Of a DNA stretch of 64,000 bases, positions 27,451-36,164 are shown piece by piece. The DNA comes from Bacillus zhangzhouensis. Its GTDB lineage: Bacteria; Bacillota; Bacilli; Bacillales; Bacillaceae. The stretch is taken from contig NZ_JOTP01000014.1 in assembly GCF_000715205.1 (NCBI RefSeq), positions 1 through 64,000 on the forward strand, read 5' to 3'. Position numbers and translations under genes: made by a program. Position 1 is the stretch's first letter; the number at the start of each line of letters is the position of its first letter. The notes under the pieces were generated by a model. It worked only from the letters and a program-made list of their open reading frames with translations. It was not told the origin of the DNA and did no database searches.

Positions 27451-29271
27451 TCAATAGACGTCACGCTGATAGCGTTTTTGCTGCTGCAAATTGGCAAGAT
27501 AGCTTTCTGCTTTCTCTTTGCTCATCGCACCTTCTTCTTGAATAATCGATAGAAGGGTACCATGAACATCATGCGCCATATGTTTTTCATCTCCGCAAAC
27601 ATAGACATAGGCACCTTGTTCCAGCCATTCGAATAATTCTTTACTTTGTTTCTTCATTTGGTGCTGGACATATACCTTTTCCTCTGAATCTCTTGAAAAA
27701 GCCACATCCATTTTTGTTAAGACGCCATCCTTTAACCACTTTTGCCATTCGGTTTGATATAAGAAATCTGTTACAAAGTGCTGATCACCGAAGAATAGCC
27801 ATGACTTTCCATTTGCACCGACTTCCTCGCGCTCCTGCATAAATGAACGGAAAGGAGCGATGCCTGTGCCTGGTCCTACCATAATGATCGGTGCATCAGG
27901 GTTTTCAGGAAGCTTAAAATTTTGGTTGTGCTGAATATAAACAGGCAGTGTATCACCTGGTTCTAAGCGCTCTGCACATAAGATCGAGCAGACACCTTGA
28001 CGTTCTCTCCCGTGTGCATCATATCTCACAGCACCTATTGTCAAATGAACTTCTTCTTCATTGGCTTTCAGGCTGCTTGCAATCGAATAAAGACGTGCAG
28101 GAATTTTTCTTAAGATAGCAGTGAAGTCTGCCGCTGTTCCTTCAAAAGGACCGAAATCGCGAGCAGCATCTACTAAATCTCTTCCCGCTATATACGCTTT
28201 TAACTTTTCTTCATTTCCTTCTTCTAAAAGGGCATGCAAGTCTTCATTTTTTGTAAAGGACGCAATCTTTTGAAGAAGAGGTTTTGTTAATACTGTAATC
28301 TCAAAATGAGAGGTAAGTGCTTCTTTTAAAGGAAGCGTGTCGCCGTTTTTATGAACGGTTACGGCTTCGTCTGCCTTCCATCCGCATGTCGTGAGCAGTT
28401 CATCAACAAGCGCAGGATCATTTGTCGGATAAATACCAAGGCTGTCTCCCGGCTCATAAACAAGTCCTGATCCTTCAAGAGAAAGCTCTAGGTGGCGGGT
28501 TTCTTTGTTAGAGCCGCGGCCATTTAAATTAATATTTTCAAGCACTTCCGCATAAAAAGGATTTGTTCTTGAGTATTCAGATGCAGCTGCTTGATTGGTT
28601 GCTCCCGCTGATTCTTGCGGGTTTGCTGCGGCTTCACCTTCGCTAAGAGATGATGCAACCCCTTGAAGCCATTCAGAGAACGGCTCATCATAATCAAGGT
28701 CACAGTCGATCCGGTCGAAAAGACGTGTCCCGCCCAGTTCTTTTAAGCGCTCGTCAAATTCTTTCCCCGTCTGACAGAAGAATTCGTATGAGCTGTCACC
28801 TAGTGAGAGGACAGAATAGCTTAAATGATCGAGCTTTGGCGCACGTCTGCCGTGGACATATTCATGGAAAGAAAGGGCATTATCAGGCGGATCTCCCTCA
28901 CCATGTGTACTGACGATCACCAGTAAATTGTTTATTTTTTTCAGACTATTTGGTTTGAAATCTGGCATAGAAGAGAGCGTCACTTGAAAGCCTTTCTCTT
29001 CAAGATGCTGCGCTGTCTTTTTCGCTAAACCTTCGGAATTGCCTGTTTGAGACCCGTAAAGTACGGTCACATCTTTGCTGACAGGCTGCGCAGGTGCTAC
29101 GGCAGAAGGAGAAGGAGCCAGAGTGGCAGTTTCTGATCCGGCTAGAGCTGCCTGTGCTGATAAATAACCGGTAAGCCAAATTTTTTGTTGATCTGTTAAA
29201 GTCGGAAGCAGCTGATTGAGTAACTCTGCCTGCTGCTGACTAAACGGACTGTTCAATACCTGAAGTTGCAA
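27451..29271 (-). CDS. cysJ: Sulfite reductase flavoprotein alpha subunit CysJ
   Basis: This 606-aa diflavin reductase passes electrons from NADPH to CysI. The FMN flavodoxin domain has VLYGSQTGNSEGLAKK near residue 70. An Ala/Pro linker at about 200-220 leads to the FAD domain (RLYSIASS, GVCSILCAERL) and the NADPH domain (VGPGTGIAPFRSFMQER, YVYVCGDEKHMAHDV). The frame has no ATG at the homologous start; TTG at 29271 with GAGGTGG 6 nt upstream gives the expected N-terminus (LQLQVLNSPF). Confidence 0.92.
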   Translation of the reverse strand: MQLQVLNSPFSQQQAELLNQLLPTLTDQQKIWLTGYLSAQAALAGSETATLAPSPSAVAPAQPVSKDVTVLYGSQTGNSEGLAKKTAQHLEEKGFQVTLSSMPDFKPNSLKKINNLLVIVSTHGEGDPPDNALSFHEYVHGRRAPKLDHLSYSVLSLGDSSYEFFCQTGKEFDERLKELGGTRLFDRIDCDLDYDEPFSEWLQGVASSLSEGEAAANPQESAGATNQAAASEYSRTNPFYAEVLENINLNGRGSNKETRHLELSLEGSGLVYEPGDSLGIYPTNDPALVDELLTTCGWKADEAVTVHKNGDTLPLKEALTSHFEITVLTKPLLQKIASFTKNEDLHALLEEGNEEKLKAYIAGRDLVDAARDFGPFEGTAADFTAILRKIPARLYSIASSLKANEEEVHLTIGAVRYDAHGRERQGVCSILCAERLEPGDTLPVYIQHNQNFKLPENPDAPIIMVGPGTGIAPFRSFMQEREEVGANGKSWLFFGDQHFVTDFLYQTEWQKWLKDGVLTKMDVAFSRDSEEKVYVQHQMKKQSKELFEWLEQGAYVYVCGDEKHMAHDVHGTLLSIIQEEGAMSKEKAESYLANLQQQKRYQRDVY

Positions 29272-29331
29272 CGATATCCACCTCACAAGGAATATAAACA
29301 TAGATTAATTCGATAGGAATTATATATATAG

Positions 29332-29344
29332 GTTCAATTTGAAC
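29332..29344. promoter_or_regulatory. Palindrome upstream of cysJ, candidate operator
   Basis: GTTCAA-T-TTGAAC is a perfect 13-nt palindrome about 60 nt upstream of the cysJ TTG. It lies just upstream of a TATATATATAAT-like -10 on the minus strand. B. subtilis cysJI is activated by the LysR-type CysL, and such regulators bind interrupted dyads; assignment to CysL is a guess. Confidence 0.35.
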
Positions 29345-29440
29345 TTTACCGAAAGTTTGCCATTAAGTAAAATATATAATATTGATTGTCATGATTAAGA
29401 TTTCTAATGACAAAGTTTGCGCAAATAGGGGAGAGGGCAT

Positions 29441-29474
29441 AAAAAAGGAAAACGGATTACCGTTTTCCTTTTTT
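29441..29474 (-). terminator. Terminator of the aldehyde dehydrogenase gene
   Basis: A 15-bp perfect stem (AAAAAAGGAAAACGG / CCGTTTTCCTTTTTT) with a 4-nt loop follows the minus-strand dehydrogenase gene, ending in T residues. Confidence 0.85.
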
Positions 29475-29481
29475 ATCTGAC

Positions 29482-30909
29482 TTATGCAGTTGGAAGCCCC
29501 ATCACAGCTTTCACTTCTAAATATTCTTCGATACCGAAATCTCCCCATTCTCTGCCGATACCAGATTGCTTAAAGCCGCCAAATGGGGCAAAGTAATCTG
29601 TTTCGGCATTGTTAATGGTGATTTGTCCAGCGCGAATGTGTTCAGCGACATATTTTAATGTCTTTTCATCTTTTCCAACCACATAGCCAGCAAGACCGTA
29701 TACTGTATCATTGGCGATCTCAAGGGCATGATTTAGGTCCTGATAAGTGATCACACTCATGACGGGTCCGAATATTTCTTCTTGCGCAATGGTCATATCA
29801 TTTTTCACATTTGTGAAAATCGTATGCTTCGCAAAATATCCTTTATCAATTCCGTCCGGCTTTCCAGTTCCCCCAGCAAGCAGGGTAGCACCTTCTTCGA
29901 TTCCTTTTTCAATATAAGATTGCACGGTATCCCATTGTTTTTTGGATACGAGCGGACCAGTGGCGTGATCTTCTCTCGGATCACCAACTGTAAACTTTGG
30001 CAGGGCGTTCAGCAGCGCTTTTTCAAACGCATCTTTCATTGATTCTGGAATGAGCACACGTGTGGCTGCCGAACACACTTGACCTGTATTCATCGCAATA
30101 TGATGAACGGCGGTTTCGGCTGCCTCATCCACATCTGCATCATCTAAGACAATAAGAGGGGATTTCCCGCCAAGCTCAAGAGCCACTTTCTTCACATTGT
30201 CCGCCGCGTTTTCCATAATTTTAGAGCCAACAGCACCTGATCCAGTAAATGAAACAAAGTCAATATCAGGATGTGAGCTAATGCCGTCACCAATAACGTT
30301 ACCAGTTCCGTTTACTAAGTTGAAGACTCCTTTCGGTACGCCTGCTTCATCAATGATTTCTGCAAGAATCATCGCAGCAAAAGGTGTAATTTCCGCTGGC
30401 TTTAAGACAACTGGTGAGCCTGCCGCAATGGCACCCGCGATTTTAAGTGATGTTTGGTTTGTTGGGAAGTTCCACGGTGTAATCAATCCGCTGACGCCAA
30501 TCGCTTCTTTTATAATAGTATGTCCTCCGCGGTCCTCGGTAAATGTATAAGATTTAAGTGCTTCCGCTGCTTTAGAAAAATGTTCATAGCCCATTTTGTA
30601 ATGAACCTCTTCTGATACTTTTAGCGGTGCACCAAGCTCTTGTGTCATGACTTCTACAAGTTCATCCTTGCGCTTTTCATACCCGCGCACAATGTTTTCC
30701 AGCATCTCTACTCGTTCATTCCGAGACGTTTTTGAGAAAGAAGGGAAGGCGGCTCGAGCTGCTTTGACGGCCTTATCTAAATCTTCTTTTGTTCCTAAGC
30801 TAATTGTGCCAATGACTTCCTCTGTAGCGGGGTTAATGACTTCCGTCGTTTCGTTTCCTGTTGATGCGACCCATTCTCCATTCATAAAATGTTTCTCTTG
30901 ATTTCTCAT
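29482..30909 (-). CDS. NAD(P)-dependent aldehyde dehydrogenase
   Basis: This 475-aa ALDH-superfamily enzyme has the cofactor region [31 protein letters not shown], the catalytic glutamate in [10 protein letters not shown], and the catalytic cysteine in [23 protein letters not shown] and [13 protein letters not shown] complete the set. The frame runs 57 codons further upstream, but ATG at 30909 with AAAAAGGAGA 9 nt upstream gives a normal start. It is a single gene; substrate not predictable. It is divergent from the small transporter genes. Confidence 0.88.
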   Translation of the reverse strand: MRNQEKHFMNGEWVASTGNETTEVINPATEEVIGTISLGTKEDLDKAVKAARAAFPSFSKTSRNERVEMLENIVRGYEKRKDELVEVMTQELGAPLKVSEEVHYKMGYEHFSKAAEALKSYTFTEDRGGHTIIKEAIGVSGLITPWNFPTNQTSLKIAGAIAAGSPVVLKPAEITPFAAMILAEIIDEAGVPKGVFNLVNGTGNVIGDGISSHPDIDFVSFTGSGAVGSKIMENAADNVKKVALELGGKSPLIVLDDADVDEAAETAVHHIAMNTGQVCSAATRVLIPESMKDAFEKALLNALPKFTVGDPREDHATGPLVSKKQWDTVQSYIEKGIEEGATLLAGGTGKPDGIDKGYFAKHTIFTNVKNDMTIAQEEIFGPVMSVITYQDLNHALEIANDTVYGLAGYVVGKDEKTLKYVAEHIRAGQITINNAETDYFAPFGGFKQSGIGREWGDFGIEEYLEVKAVMGLPTA

Positions 30910-31027
30910 TCTGACATGTCTCCTTTTTATATGTGATTCAATTCGATATTCTGTTTTCAGCTGATATAAAACTGTACCCACTGTGAAAAATCTAAAACGA
31001 AGAAACTGCAAAAGAAAAAGTTTCTGA

Positions 31028-31055
31028 TATAATACGCAAAGTGGGACATATGTCC
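31028..31055 (+). promoter_or_regulatory. Promoter with palindromic operator before the YdcZ/Crp genes
   Basis: A TATAAT box (31028-31033) is followed 10 nt later by the perfect 12-nt palindrome GGACATATGTCC (31044-31055), near the expected transcription start. It is a candidate site for the Crp/Fnr-type regulator encoded downstream. Confidence 0.45.
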
Positions 31056-31120
31056 TTTTCAACATCAGGGCATCTATCATTTAATAGAACTAGACTGAAA
31101 AAGAAGGAGCATTTGAAAGA

Positions 31121-31546
31121 ATGAAAGGTGTTATTTTCGCATTATTAGGAGGCGCTTGTATTACACTGCAAGGCGTAGCCAACGCAAGAATTAGTCAAGA
31201 TATCGGTACATGGCAGGCAGCAACCATCACCCAGCTGACCGGTTTTATCATCTCTTTATTCATTTTACTCATCGTACGGGATGGGCACTTCAGGGAGTAT
31301 CAAAAGGTGCAGCCACTCTATTTAATTGGCGGTGCATTTGCAGCCATTATTATCTTTAATGAAGTCACCGCAATTCAAATAATCGGTGTGACCCTCACCA
31401 TCGCTGCTTTACTGATAGCCCAGCTTGCGTTTACCTTTGCAATTGATGCAAAAGGATGGTTTGGTGTACAGAAGAAGAAAATGAAATGGCCTCATTATGC
31501 AGGAATTCTTTTGATGATTGCGGGCGTGATCATTTTAAAGCTATAA
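31121..31546 (+). CDS. YdcZ-family (DUF606) small membrane transporter, first copy
   Basis: This 141-aa protein has four to five hydrophobic helices and begins with the family pattern GGACITLQGVANARISQDIG. DUF606/YdcZ proteins are half-size relatives of drug/metabolite (EamA) transporters. AAGGAGC lies upstream of the ATG. It is 13 bp ahead of a Crp/Fnr regulator and a second family member follows, so the two may form a heteromeric transporter. Substrate unknown. Confidence 0.82.
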   Translation: MKGVIFALLGGACITLQGVANARISQDIGTWQAATITQLTGFIISLFILLIVRDGHFREYQKVQPLYLIGGAFAAIIIFNEVTAIQIIGVTLTIAALLIAQLAFTFAIDAKGWFGVQKKKMKWPHYAGILLMIAGVIILKL

Positions 31547-31559
31547 AGGAGGTAGTCAG

Positions 31560-32246
31560 ATGGAGGAGCTTCACGATGAATCTCTTTTTTCTTCTTATAT
31601 CAAGGCGCATCATTTACAAAACGTCTTTCATCAGAACTTGATGTCACATGTGACGTTATGGCGCTATGAACAAGGTGAGCTGATTTGTTCAAAAGGGGAT
31701 AAGAGGGAGTACATGTACTTGTTAGTGAAAGGAAAATTAAAGATCTTCACCACCACAAAGGAAGGGAAAACCTTTATTCTTTGCTTTAAAAATCCTCTTG
31801 AAGCGATTGGAGATATTGAATATGTCCAGCAGACGGATATGGTCAATACAGTCGAAGCTGTCACAGAAGTACATATGCTAAGGATTTCTCATCAAGCGCT
31901 CATGCACGATGCGAAGGATGATCCTCATGTTTTAACCTTTTTGCTAAAAGGCATCACAAACAAATTTTATACAAAATCAAACGATTTAAGCTTCCACCTT
32001 TTATATCCAGTGGAGGTCAGGCTCGCAAGCTATTTATTATCTGTTTTAACAGATGACGACACCACGCGCCCGCGCCCGCTTCGTCTCACTGATGCGGCGA
32101 GCCTAATTGGAACGAGCTACCGTCATATTAACCGTGTGATTCAGCAATTCAGGGAAAAAGGTCTGATTGAAAGGCGAAGAGGCAAGATTACGATTCGTGA
32201 CCGGAAAGGGCTTTTAGAAATAGCAGAGCACAACATTTATGAATAG
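31560..32246 (+). CDS. Crp/Fnr-family transcriptional regulator (YeiL-like)
   Basis: This 228-aa protein has an N-terminal cyclic-nucleotide-binding fold (KGDKREYMYLLVKGKLKIF) and a C-terminal winged helix (ASLIGTSYRHINRVIQQFRE, then a wing with RRRGKITIRD). The Fnr cluster cysteines are absent: the only cysteines are in ELICSKGD and ILCFKN. It resembles E. coli YeiL in layout. The ribosome site AAAGGAGG is ideal. It lies between two YdcZ-type genes and probably controls them through the upstream palindrome. Confidence 0.82.
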   Translation: MEELHDESLFSSYIKAHHLQNVFHQNLMSHVTLWRYEQGELICSKGDKREYMYLLVKGKLKIFTTTKEGKTFILCFKNPLEAIGDIEYVQQTDMVNTVEAVTEVHMLRISHQALMHDAKDDPHVLTFLLKGITNKFYTKSNDLSFHLLYPVEVRLASYLLSVLTDDDTTRPRPLRLTDAASLIGTSYRHINRVIQQFREKGLIERRRGKITIRDRKGLLEIAEHNIYE

Positions 32247-32267
32247 AAGAAACGAAGGGATTTATAT

Positions 32268-32753
32268 ATGATTATAGGAATAATATTAGCGATCACAGCT
32301 GGTGCACTTGTCAGCTTACAAACCATTTTTAATAGTAAAGTCAATGAGCATACAGGCTCTTGGTCAACAACGACACTTGTTCTTGGAATGGGCTTTATTG
32401 CTTCACTCTTTATGGGTCTTATGTTAGAAGGAACTGGCATGTTTCAATTAAGGCATATGGAAGCCTGGTACTGGGTAAGCGGAGCCATTGGGGTAGGGGT
32501 TGTCATCTGTCTTGTTCAGAGCATCAAACGTCTTGGTCCGACTTATGGGATCTCGATTGTCCTTATCTCACAGCTAGGCTGCGCGCTTTTGTTTGATTCG
32601 CTCGGCTGGCTTGGGTTAGAGAAAGTGGAATTTTCTTTTACAAAACTATTAGGTGTTCTTGTCATCGTTGCCGGAATCTTGGTGTTTAAGCTGACCAAAT
32701 TAGAGCAAGCAGACGAGCATCAATCGCAAGAACAAGGGCTGCCACAAAAATAG
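32268..32753 (+). CDS. YdcZ-family (DUF606) small membrane transporter, second copy
   Basis: This 161-aa protein starts with the same family pattern as its partner (GALVSLQTIFNSKVNEHTGS) and has about five hydrophobic helices, then a hydrophilic tail rich in Gln and Glu. It lies 21 bp downstream of the Crp/Fnr gene. It diverges enough from the first copy to be a distinct subunit rather than a recent duplicate. Confidence 0.82.
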   Translation: MIIGIILAITAGALVSLQTIFNSKVNEHTGSWSTTTLVLGMGFIASLFMGLMLEGTGMFQLRHMEAWYWVSGAIGVGVVICLVQSIKRLGPTYGISIVLISQLGCALLFDSLGWLGLEKVEFSFTKLLGVLVIVAGILVFKLTKLEQADEHQSQEQGLPQK

Positions 32754-32765
32754 CTGCCCTTGTTC
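32730..32765. terminator. Hairpin shared by convergent genes
   Basis: A 10-bp perfect stem (GAACAAGGGC / GCCCTTGTTC) with a 16-nt loop spans both stop codons. It lacks a clear T run, so termination may be partial. Confidence 0.45.
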
Positions 32766-34170
32766 AGATCAATCGCCGCCAAAGAACGGTTATCGTCGAT
32801 AAACCATTTAAAAGGAGCCTTTTCATCAAAGGCTTTTTTTTCTGCCCATAGGTGCTCGCTTTATATTCTGTTCGGTCTTTAGCCACGAGGACACTATAGG
32901 CAATTTTTCGCTCGATTGCCTGTGTAAGAGATAACGCAAACGGTGCGCTATCAATGACCAAAATCGATTCTGTATTTAAAAAACTGGACCTTGCATCTAA
33001 ATTATATGTCCCGATAATACTTAAATAATCATCAATGACCATCGATTTCCCATGAATAGAATACGGACCTTCATATTCATATAAATGCACACCTGTTTTC
33101 ATCAGCTCTTTTTTCGTGCTTAAATATCCTGCAAATGCTAAAGGATTTGGTGTGGCTGTAAGAGAATTCGTGACAACTGTCGTTTGAATATCTTCAGGTA
33201 AGGGAGTAAGTCCATCCTTCATGGGCCGTGTTGGTATCACATAAGGCGTCTGTATGAGAACAGAACGCTTTGCCCGGTGAGCTAGATCGTTTAACTTTTT
33301 CAGCACGAGAGGACGTTTATTAAAGCGCTCCACTGGATTTGTGAAAAATGCAATCTGTTTCACAGAAGTGGCATCTGTTGCCCAATCAAAGGAGGACATG
33401 ACAAAAGGTTCTTTCGTGCGCATCGCTTCTTGATAGGACCTGAGCAGCTTCTTTCTCAGTTTCAACCCTTTTTTCGCTTTTTGCTTAGAGAACACATCTT
33501 TCGTTCTTTTCGTAAAGTCATGATTCCATAGATAAACGAAATATTGCTCCATTTCATCTAATACTTTTCCCTTTTTGGCGTTATAGAGCAGCACATCACG
33601 GTCATAAGCAAAGTCTTTCGGCGGCTGATCTGCAAAGTATTTATCACCGATATTTCTTCCACCCATCACAGCGACTCTTCCATCTGCCAAAAGCAGCTTA
33701 TCATGAAGGCGGTTATGCCACGTCCATGGCTTGAACAAACGAAAAGGCTCATAAAAACGAATCGCCATATTCGGATGATTTGCTACGGCATAGCGCAAAT
33801 GCTTCAGCGGCCCACGCAGGCTGTGGCAAATGCCATCTAATAATAGCTGAACTTTCACTCCTCGATCAGCGGCATCAATTAAAGCACCAAGTAACCATTC
33901 GGCTGTTTTCCCCTTTTGAATGGAATAATAACTCAGACGAATCATCTTTTTAGCCTCGCGAATCATTTGGATTCTGACCTGACCCGACTCAAACCCGTCG
34001 TCAAGAAGCATGACTTGATTTGTGCCTTGGTCGTCTCCTGAGATAGAAGAGGCTTTATAGATACAATGCTCCTTGCATGTTTTTTGAAACGGGAAATAAA
34101 ACAATACAAATGCAGTCAAAAATACATACACCACATACAGAAGGATCAGAAAAAATAAAAGATGAAGCAT
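32764..34170 (-). CDS. Phospholipase D-family (cardiolipin synthase-like) membrane protein
   Basis: This 468-aa protein has an N-terminal membrane anchor (about residues 3-28) and two PLD catalytic motifs: HDKLLLADGRVAVMGGRN near residue 158 and HGKSMVIDDYLSIIGTYNLD near residue 372. Family members join or hydrolyse phosphodiester bonds in lipids. Canonical Bacillus cardiolipin synthases have two N-terminal helices; only one is clear here and the spacing differs, so a cardiolipin synthase paralogue or another phosphatidyltransferase is likely. Stand-alone gene. Confidence 0.8.
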   Translation of the reverse strand: MLHLLFFLILLYVVYVFLTAFVLFYFPFQKTCKEHCIYKASSISGDDQGTNQVMLLDDGFESGQVRIQMIREAKKMIRLSYYSIQKGKTAEWLLGALIDAADRGVKVQLLLDGICHSLRGPLKHLRYAVANHPNMAIRFYEPFRLFKPWTWHNRLHDKLLLADGRVAVMGGRNIGDKYFADQPPKDFAYDRDVLLYNAKKGKVLDEMEQYFVYLWNHDFTKRTKDVFSKQKAKKGLKLRKKLLRSYQEAMRTKEPFVMSSFDWATDATSVKQIAFFTNPVERFNKRPLVLKKLNDLAHRAKRSVLIQTPYVIPTRPMKDGLTPLPEDIQTTVVTNSLTATPNPLAFAGYLSTKKELMKTGVHLYEYEGPYSIHGKSMVIDDYLSIIGTYNLDARSSFLNTESILVIDSAPFALSLTQAIERKIAYSVLVAKDRTEYKASTYGQKKKPLMKRLLLNGLSTITVLWRRLI

Positions 34171-34277
34171 GGTGATCAGCTCCTTTCAAACAGGCACTAC
34201 TTTTCCTTAGTTTATGTTAAAAATAAAATTTCACTCATTTGGGCTTCTAATAAAAAATACAGGACAAAAGAATCAAC

Positions 34278-34305
34278 TTGTTTTCATAGGGCATTTAATT
34301 ATAGT
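34278..34305 (+). promoter_or_regulatory. Promoter of the RpiR regulator gene
   Basis: TTGTTT (34278-34283) and TATAGT (34300-34305) are spaced by 16 nt, 25 nt upstream of the TTG start. Confidence 0.4.
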
Positions 34306-34330
34306 ATGAAATAAGTAAGGGGGAATCGCA

Positions 34331-35107
34331 TTGAATGAACCATTATTTAACATTCCAAGTGATGTGTATCAAACGTTAAGTGAAACAGAACGTTATTTAC
34401 TCCATTATATTCACCAGCATTTAGAGGATATCTCCACCTTATCCATCGTCACATTAAGTGAACGAGCCAATGTGTCGACAGCCACTATTGTCAGACTGAT
34501 GAAAAAAATTGGTTACAATGGCTATACATCCTTTAAATATCGATTGAAACAAGAAAAAAAAATGACAGATGACAGTGACCAGCTAAAAAATATTGATGAA
34601 GACATCAAGCTGGCGATTCGTAAAAATGAAGAAGAGGTTTTAAAGACGATACAACTGCAAAGTATAGGGCAAATTGAAGATGCCGTTCAAAAAATACATG
34701 ATGCAGATAAAATTTATATTTTTGGCAGAGGCTTCTCTGAGATGATTGCCAAAGAGATGACCATCAAATTACAGCTCATCGGGAAAACATGTGAAGTGCA
34801 CGACGATCCGAATATCATTCGACTAAAATCGCGTGACATTGATAAAAACGAACTTGCCATCTTCGTTTCATTAAATGGAGAAACAGCAGAACTCGTTGAA
34901 GCCTGTCAAAATTTAAGCATGAAGCAGGTCACAACCATTACCGTCACAACAAGAATTGATTCTACTTTAAGTAAAATATCAGACATGACACTAGTCGGAT
35001 ATAAAGGCGAACAATCTTTCTTCCCAGATTATGAAGTCCGCTCCCGGCTGTCTCTACATGTCATTGCCCGTATTTTACTAGATGCCTACGTGATCCGAAT
35101 GAAATAA
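34331..35107 (+). CDS. MurR/RpiR-family regulator of the ketohexose PTS operon
   Basis: This 258-aa regulator has an N-terminal HTH_6 domain (VTLSERANVSTATIVRLMKK, about residues 45-65) and a C-terminal SIS sugar-phosphate-binding domain (IYIFGRGFSEMIAKEM, FVSLNGETAELVEA). Start is TTG with AAGGGGG 7 nt upstream. It has its own promoter and terminator and lies directly before the sugar-kinase/PTS operon, which it most likely regulates. Confidence 0.85.
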   Translation: MNEPLFNIPSDVYQTLSETERYLLHYIHQHLEDISTLSIVTLSERANVSTATIVRLMKKIGYNGYTSFKYRLKQEKKMTDDSDQLKNIDEDIKLAIRKNEEEVLKTIQLQSIGQIEDAVQKIHDADKIYIFGRGFSEMIAKEMTIKLQLIGKTCEVHDDPNIIRLKSRDIDKNELAIFVSLNGETAELVEACQNLSMKQVTTITVTTRIDSTLSKISDMTLVGYKGEQSFFPDYEVRSRLSLHVIARILLDAYVIRMK

Positions 35108-35113
35108 CCGATA

Positions 35114-35147
35114 AGAAAGCCTTCTAGACTTTGTGCTGGAAGGCTTT
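35114..35147 (+). terminator. Terminator between the regulator and the PTS operon
   Basis: An 8-10 bp stem (AAGCCTTC / GAAGGCTT) with a 14-nt loop followed by TTC. It suggests the regulator and the PTS genes are separate units. Confidence 0.6.
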
Positions 35148-35172
35148 TCCTCATGAAAACCTTTACACAATC

Positions 35173-35186
35173 TGAAAACATTTTCA
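35173..35186. promoter_or_regulatory. Inverted repeat TGAAAA-CA-TTTTCA, operator or cre-like site
   Basis: A perfect dyad 52 nt upstream of the kinase start. It fits a RpiR-family operator (GAAA..TTTC type) and also the CcpA cre consensus with one mismatch (CA for CG). A TTTACA -35-like element is just upstream. Confidence 0.45.
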
Positions 35187-35237
35187 CTGAATCGTATGAG
35201 ATACTTTCCTTAGAGAAAAGAAAGAAGGTGAAACCAA

Positions 35238-36152
35238 TTGATTTATACCTGTACCTTAAATCCTGCTATAGACCTATATATTGCATTGAAAGAAATGCGG
35301 GCAAATACAGTGAACCGCACGGAAGATGAGGATTATCAGCCTAATGGAAAAGGCGTCAATGTCTCAATTATGCTGAAAAAATACGGCGTTAACAGCACTG
35401 CATTAGGCTTTATTGCCGGGTTTTCTGGTTCTTATATTGAGCAATCTTTAAAAGATCTTTCCATTCAAACAGATTTTATCCCGGTTGAAGGTATTACGCG
35501 CATTAACGTTTTTATCAATACAACAGAAGAATACAAGCTCGTGAATCAAGGTCCTGCCATTCAGGCAAAAGCACTTCACGCCTTTCGTGAGAAAATTTCA
35601 GCAATCCCGCAGGGCGGTATTCTCATTATGTCAGGCAGCCTGCCAAAGGGCGTACCTGCCAGCATTTTTTCAGAAGTAGCTGCAATTTGTCATCAAAACA
35701 ACGTCAAATTCATTTTAGATACAAGCTCTGTAGCGGTTCTTGAGACACTTCAGTACAAACCGTATTTATTAAAACCAAATGAAGAAGAAATGGCCGCTTT
35801 TTTCGGCAAAACACATCATTTATCAGAAACAGAACTCATTCAATCCGGTGAAAAACTCATCGAGATGGGTGCAGAGCAAGTACTCATTTCCCGCGGAGGA
35901 GAAGGGGCTCTATTCATCACAAAAGAAGACATATTAAAAGGAAACGCACCAACAGGCACGGTGGTAAACACAGCTTGTTCAGGAGATGCCATGCTTGCAG
36001 CATTTATTAGTAAACAGCTTGAAGGACATTCAGCTGAAGAATGCTTACGTTATGGCATAGCAACAGGAGCATCTACAGCCTTTTCTAAAGGATTAAGTGA
36101 TTTACATGATATGAAGTCGTTAATCGAGCAAATCCACATTCACAGCATATAA
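35238..36152 (+). CDS. PfkB-family 1-phosphofructokinase / tagatose-1-phosphate kinase
   Basis: This 304-aa ribokinase-fold enzyme begins TCTLNPAIDLYIAL and has the PfkB signatures NGKGVNVSIML and VNTACSGDAMLAAF (catalytic Asp in GD; usual form is AGDS, here SGDA). It phosphorylates a ketohexose-1-phosphate at C6. Start is TTG at 35238 with GAAGGTG upstream. Followed by EIIBC, EIIA and class II aldolase, it fits the B. licheniformis/Klebsiella-type D-tagatose pathway (TagK) better than plain fructose use, because an aldolase is included. Substrate inferred. Confidence 0.82.
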   Translation: MIYTCTLNPAIDLYIALKEMRANTVNRTEDEDYQPNGKGVNVSIMLKKYGVNSTALGFIAGFSGSYIEQSLKDLSIQTDFIPVEGITRINVFINTTEEYKLVNQGPAIQAKALHAFREKISAIPQGGILIMSGSLPKGVPASIFSEVAAICHQNNVKFILDTSSVAVLETLQYKPYLLKPNEEEMAAFFGKTHHLSETELIQSGEKLIEMGAEQVLISRGGEGALFITKEDILKGNAPTGTVVNTACSGDAMLAAFISKQLEGHSAEECLRYGIATGASTAFSKGLSDLHDMKSLIEQIHIHSI

Positions 36153-36164
36153 GGGGGAGTAAAC

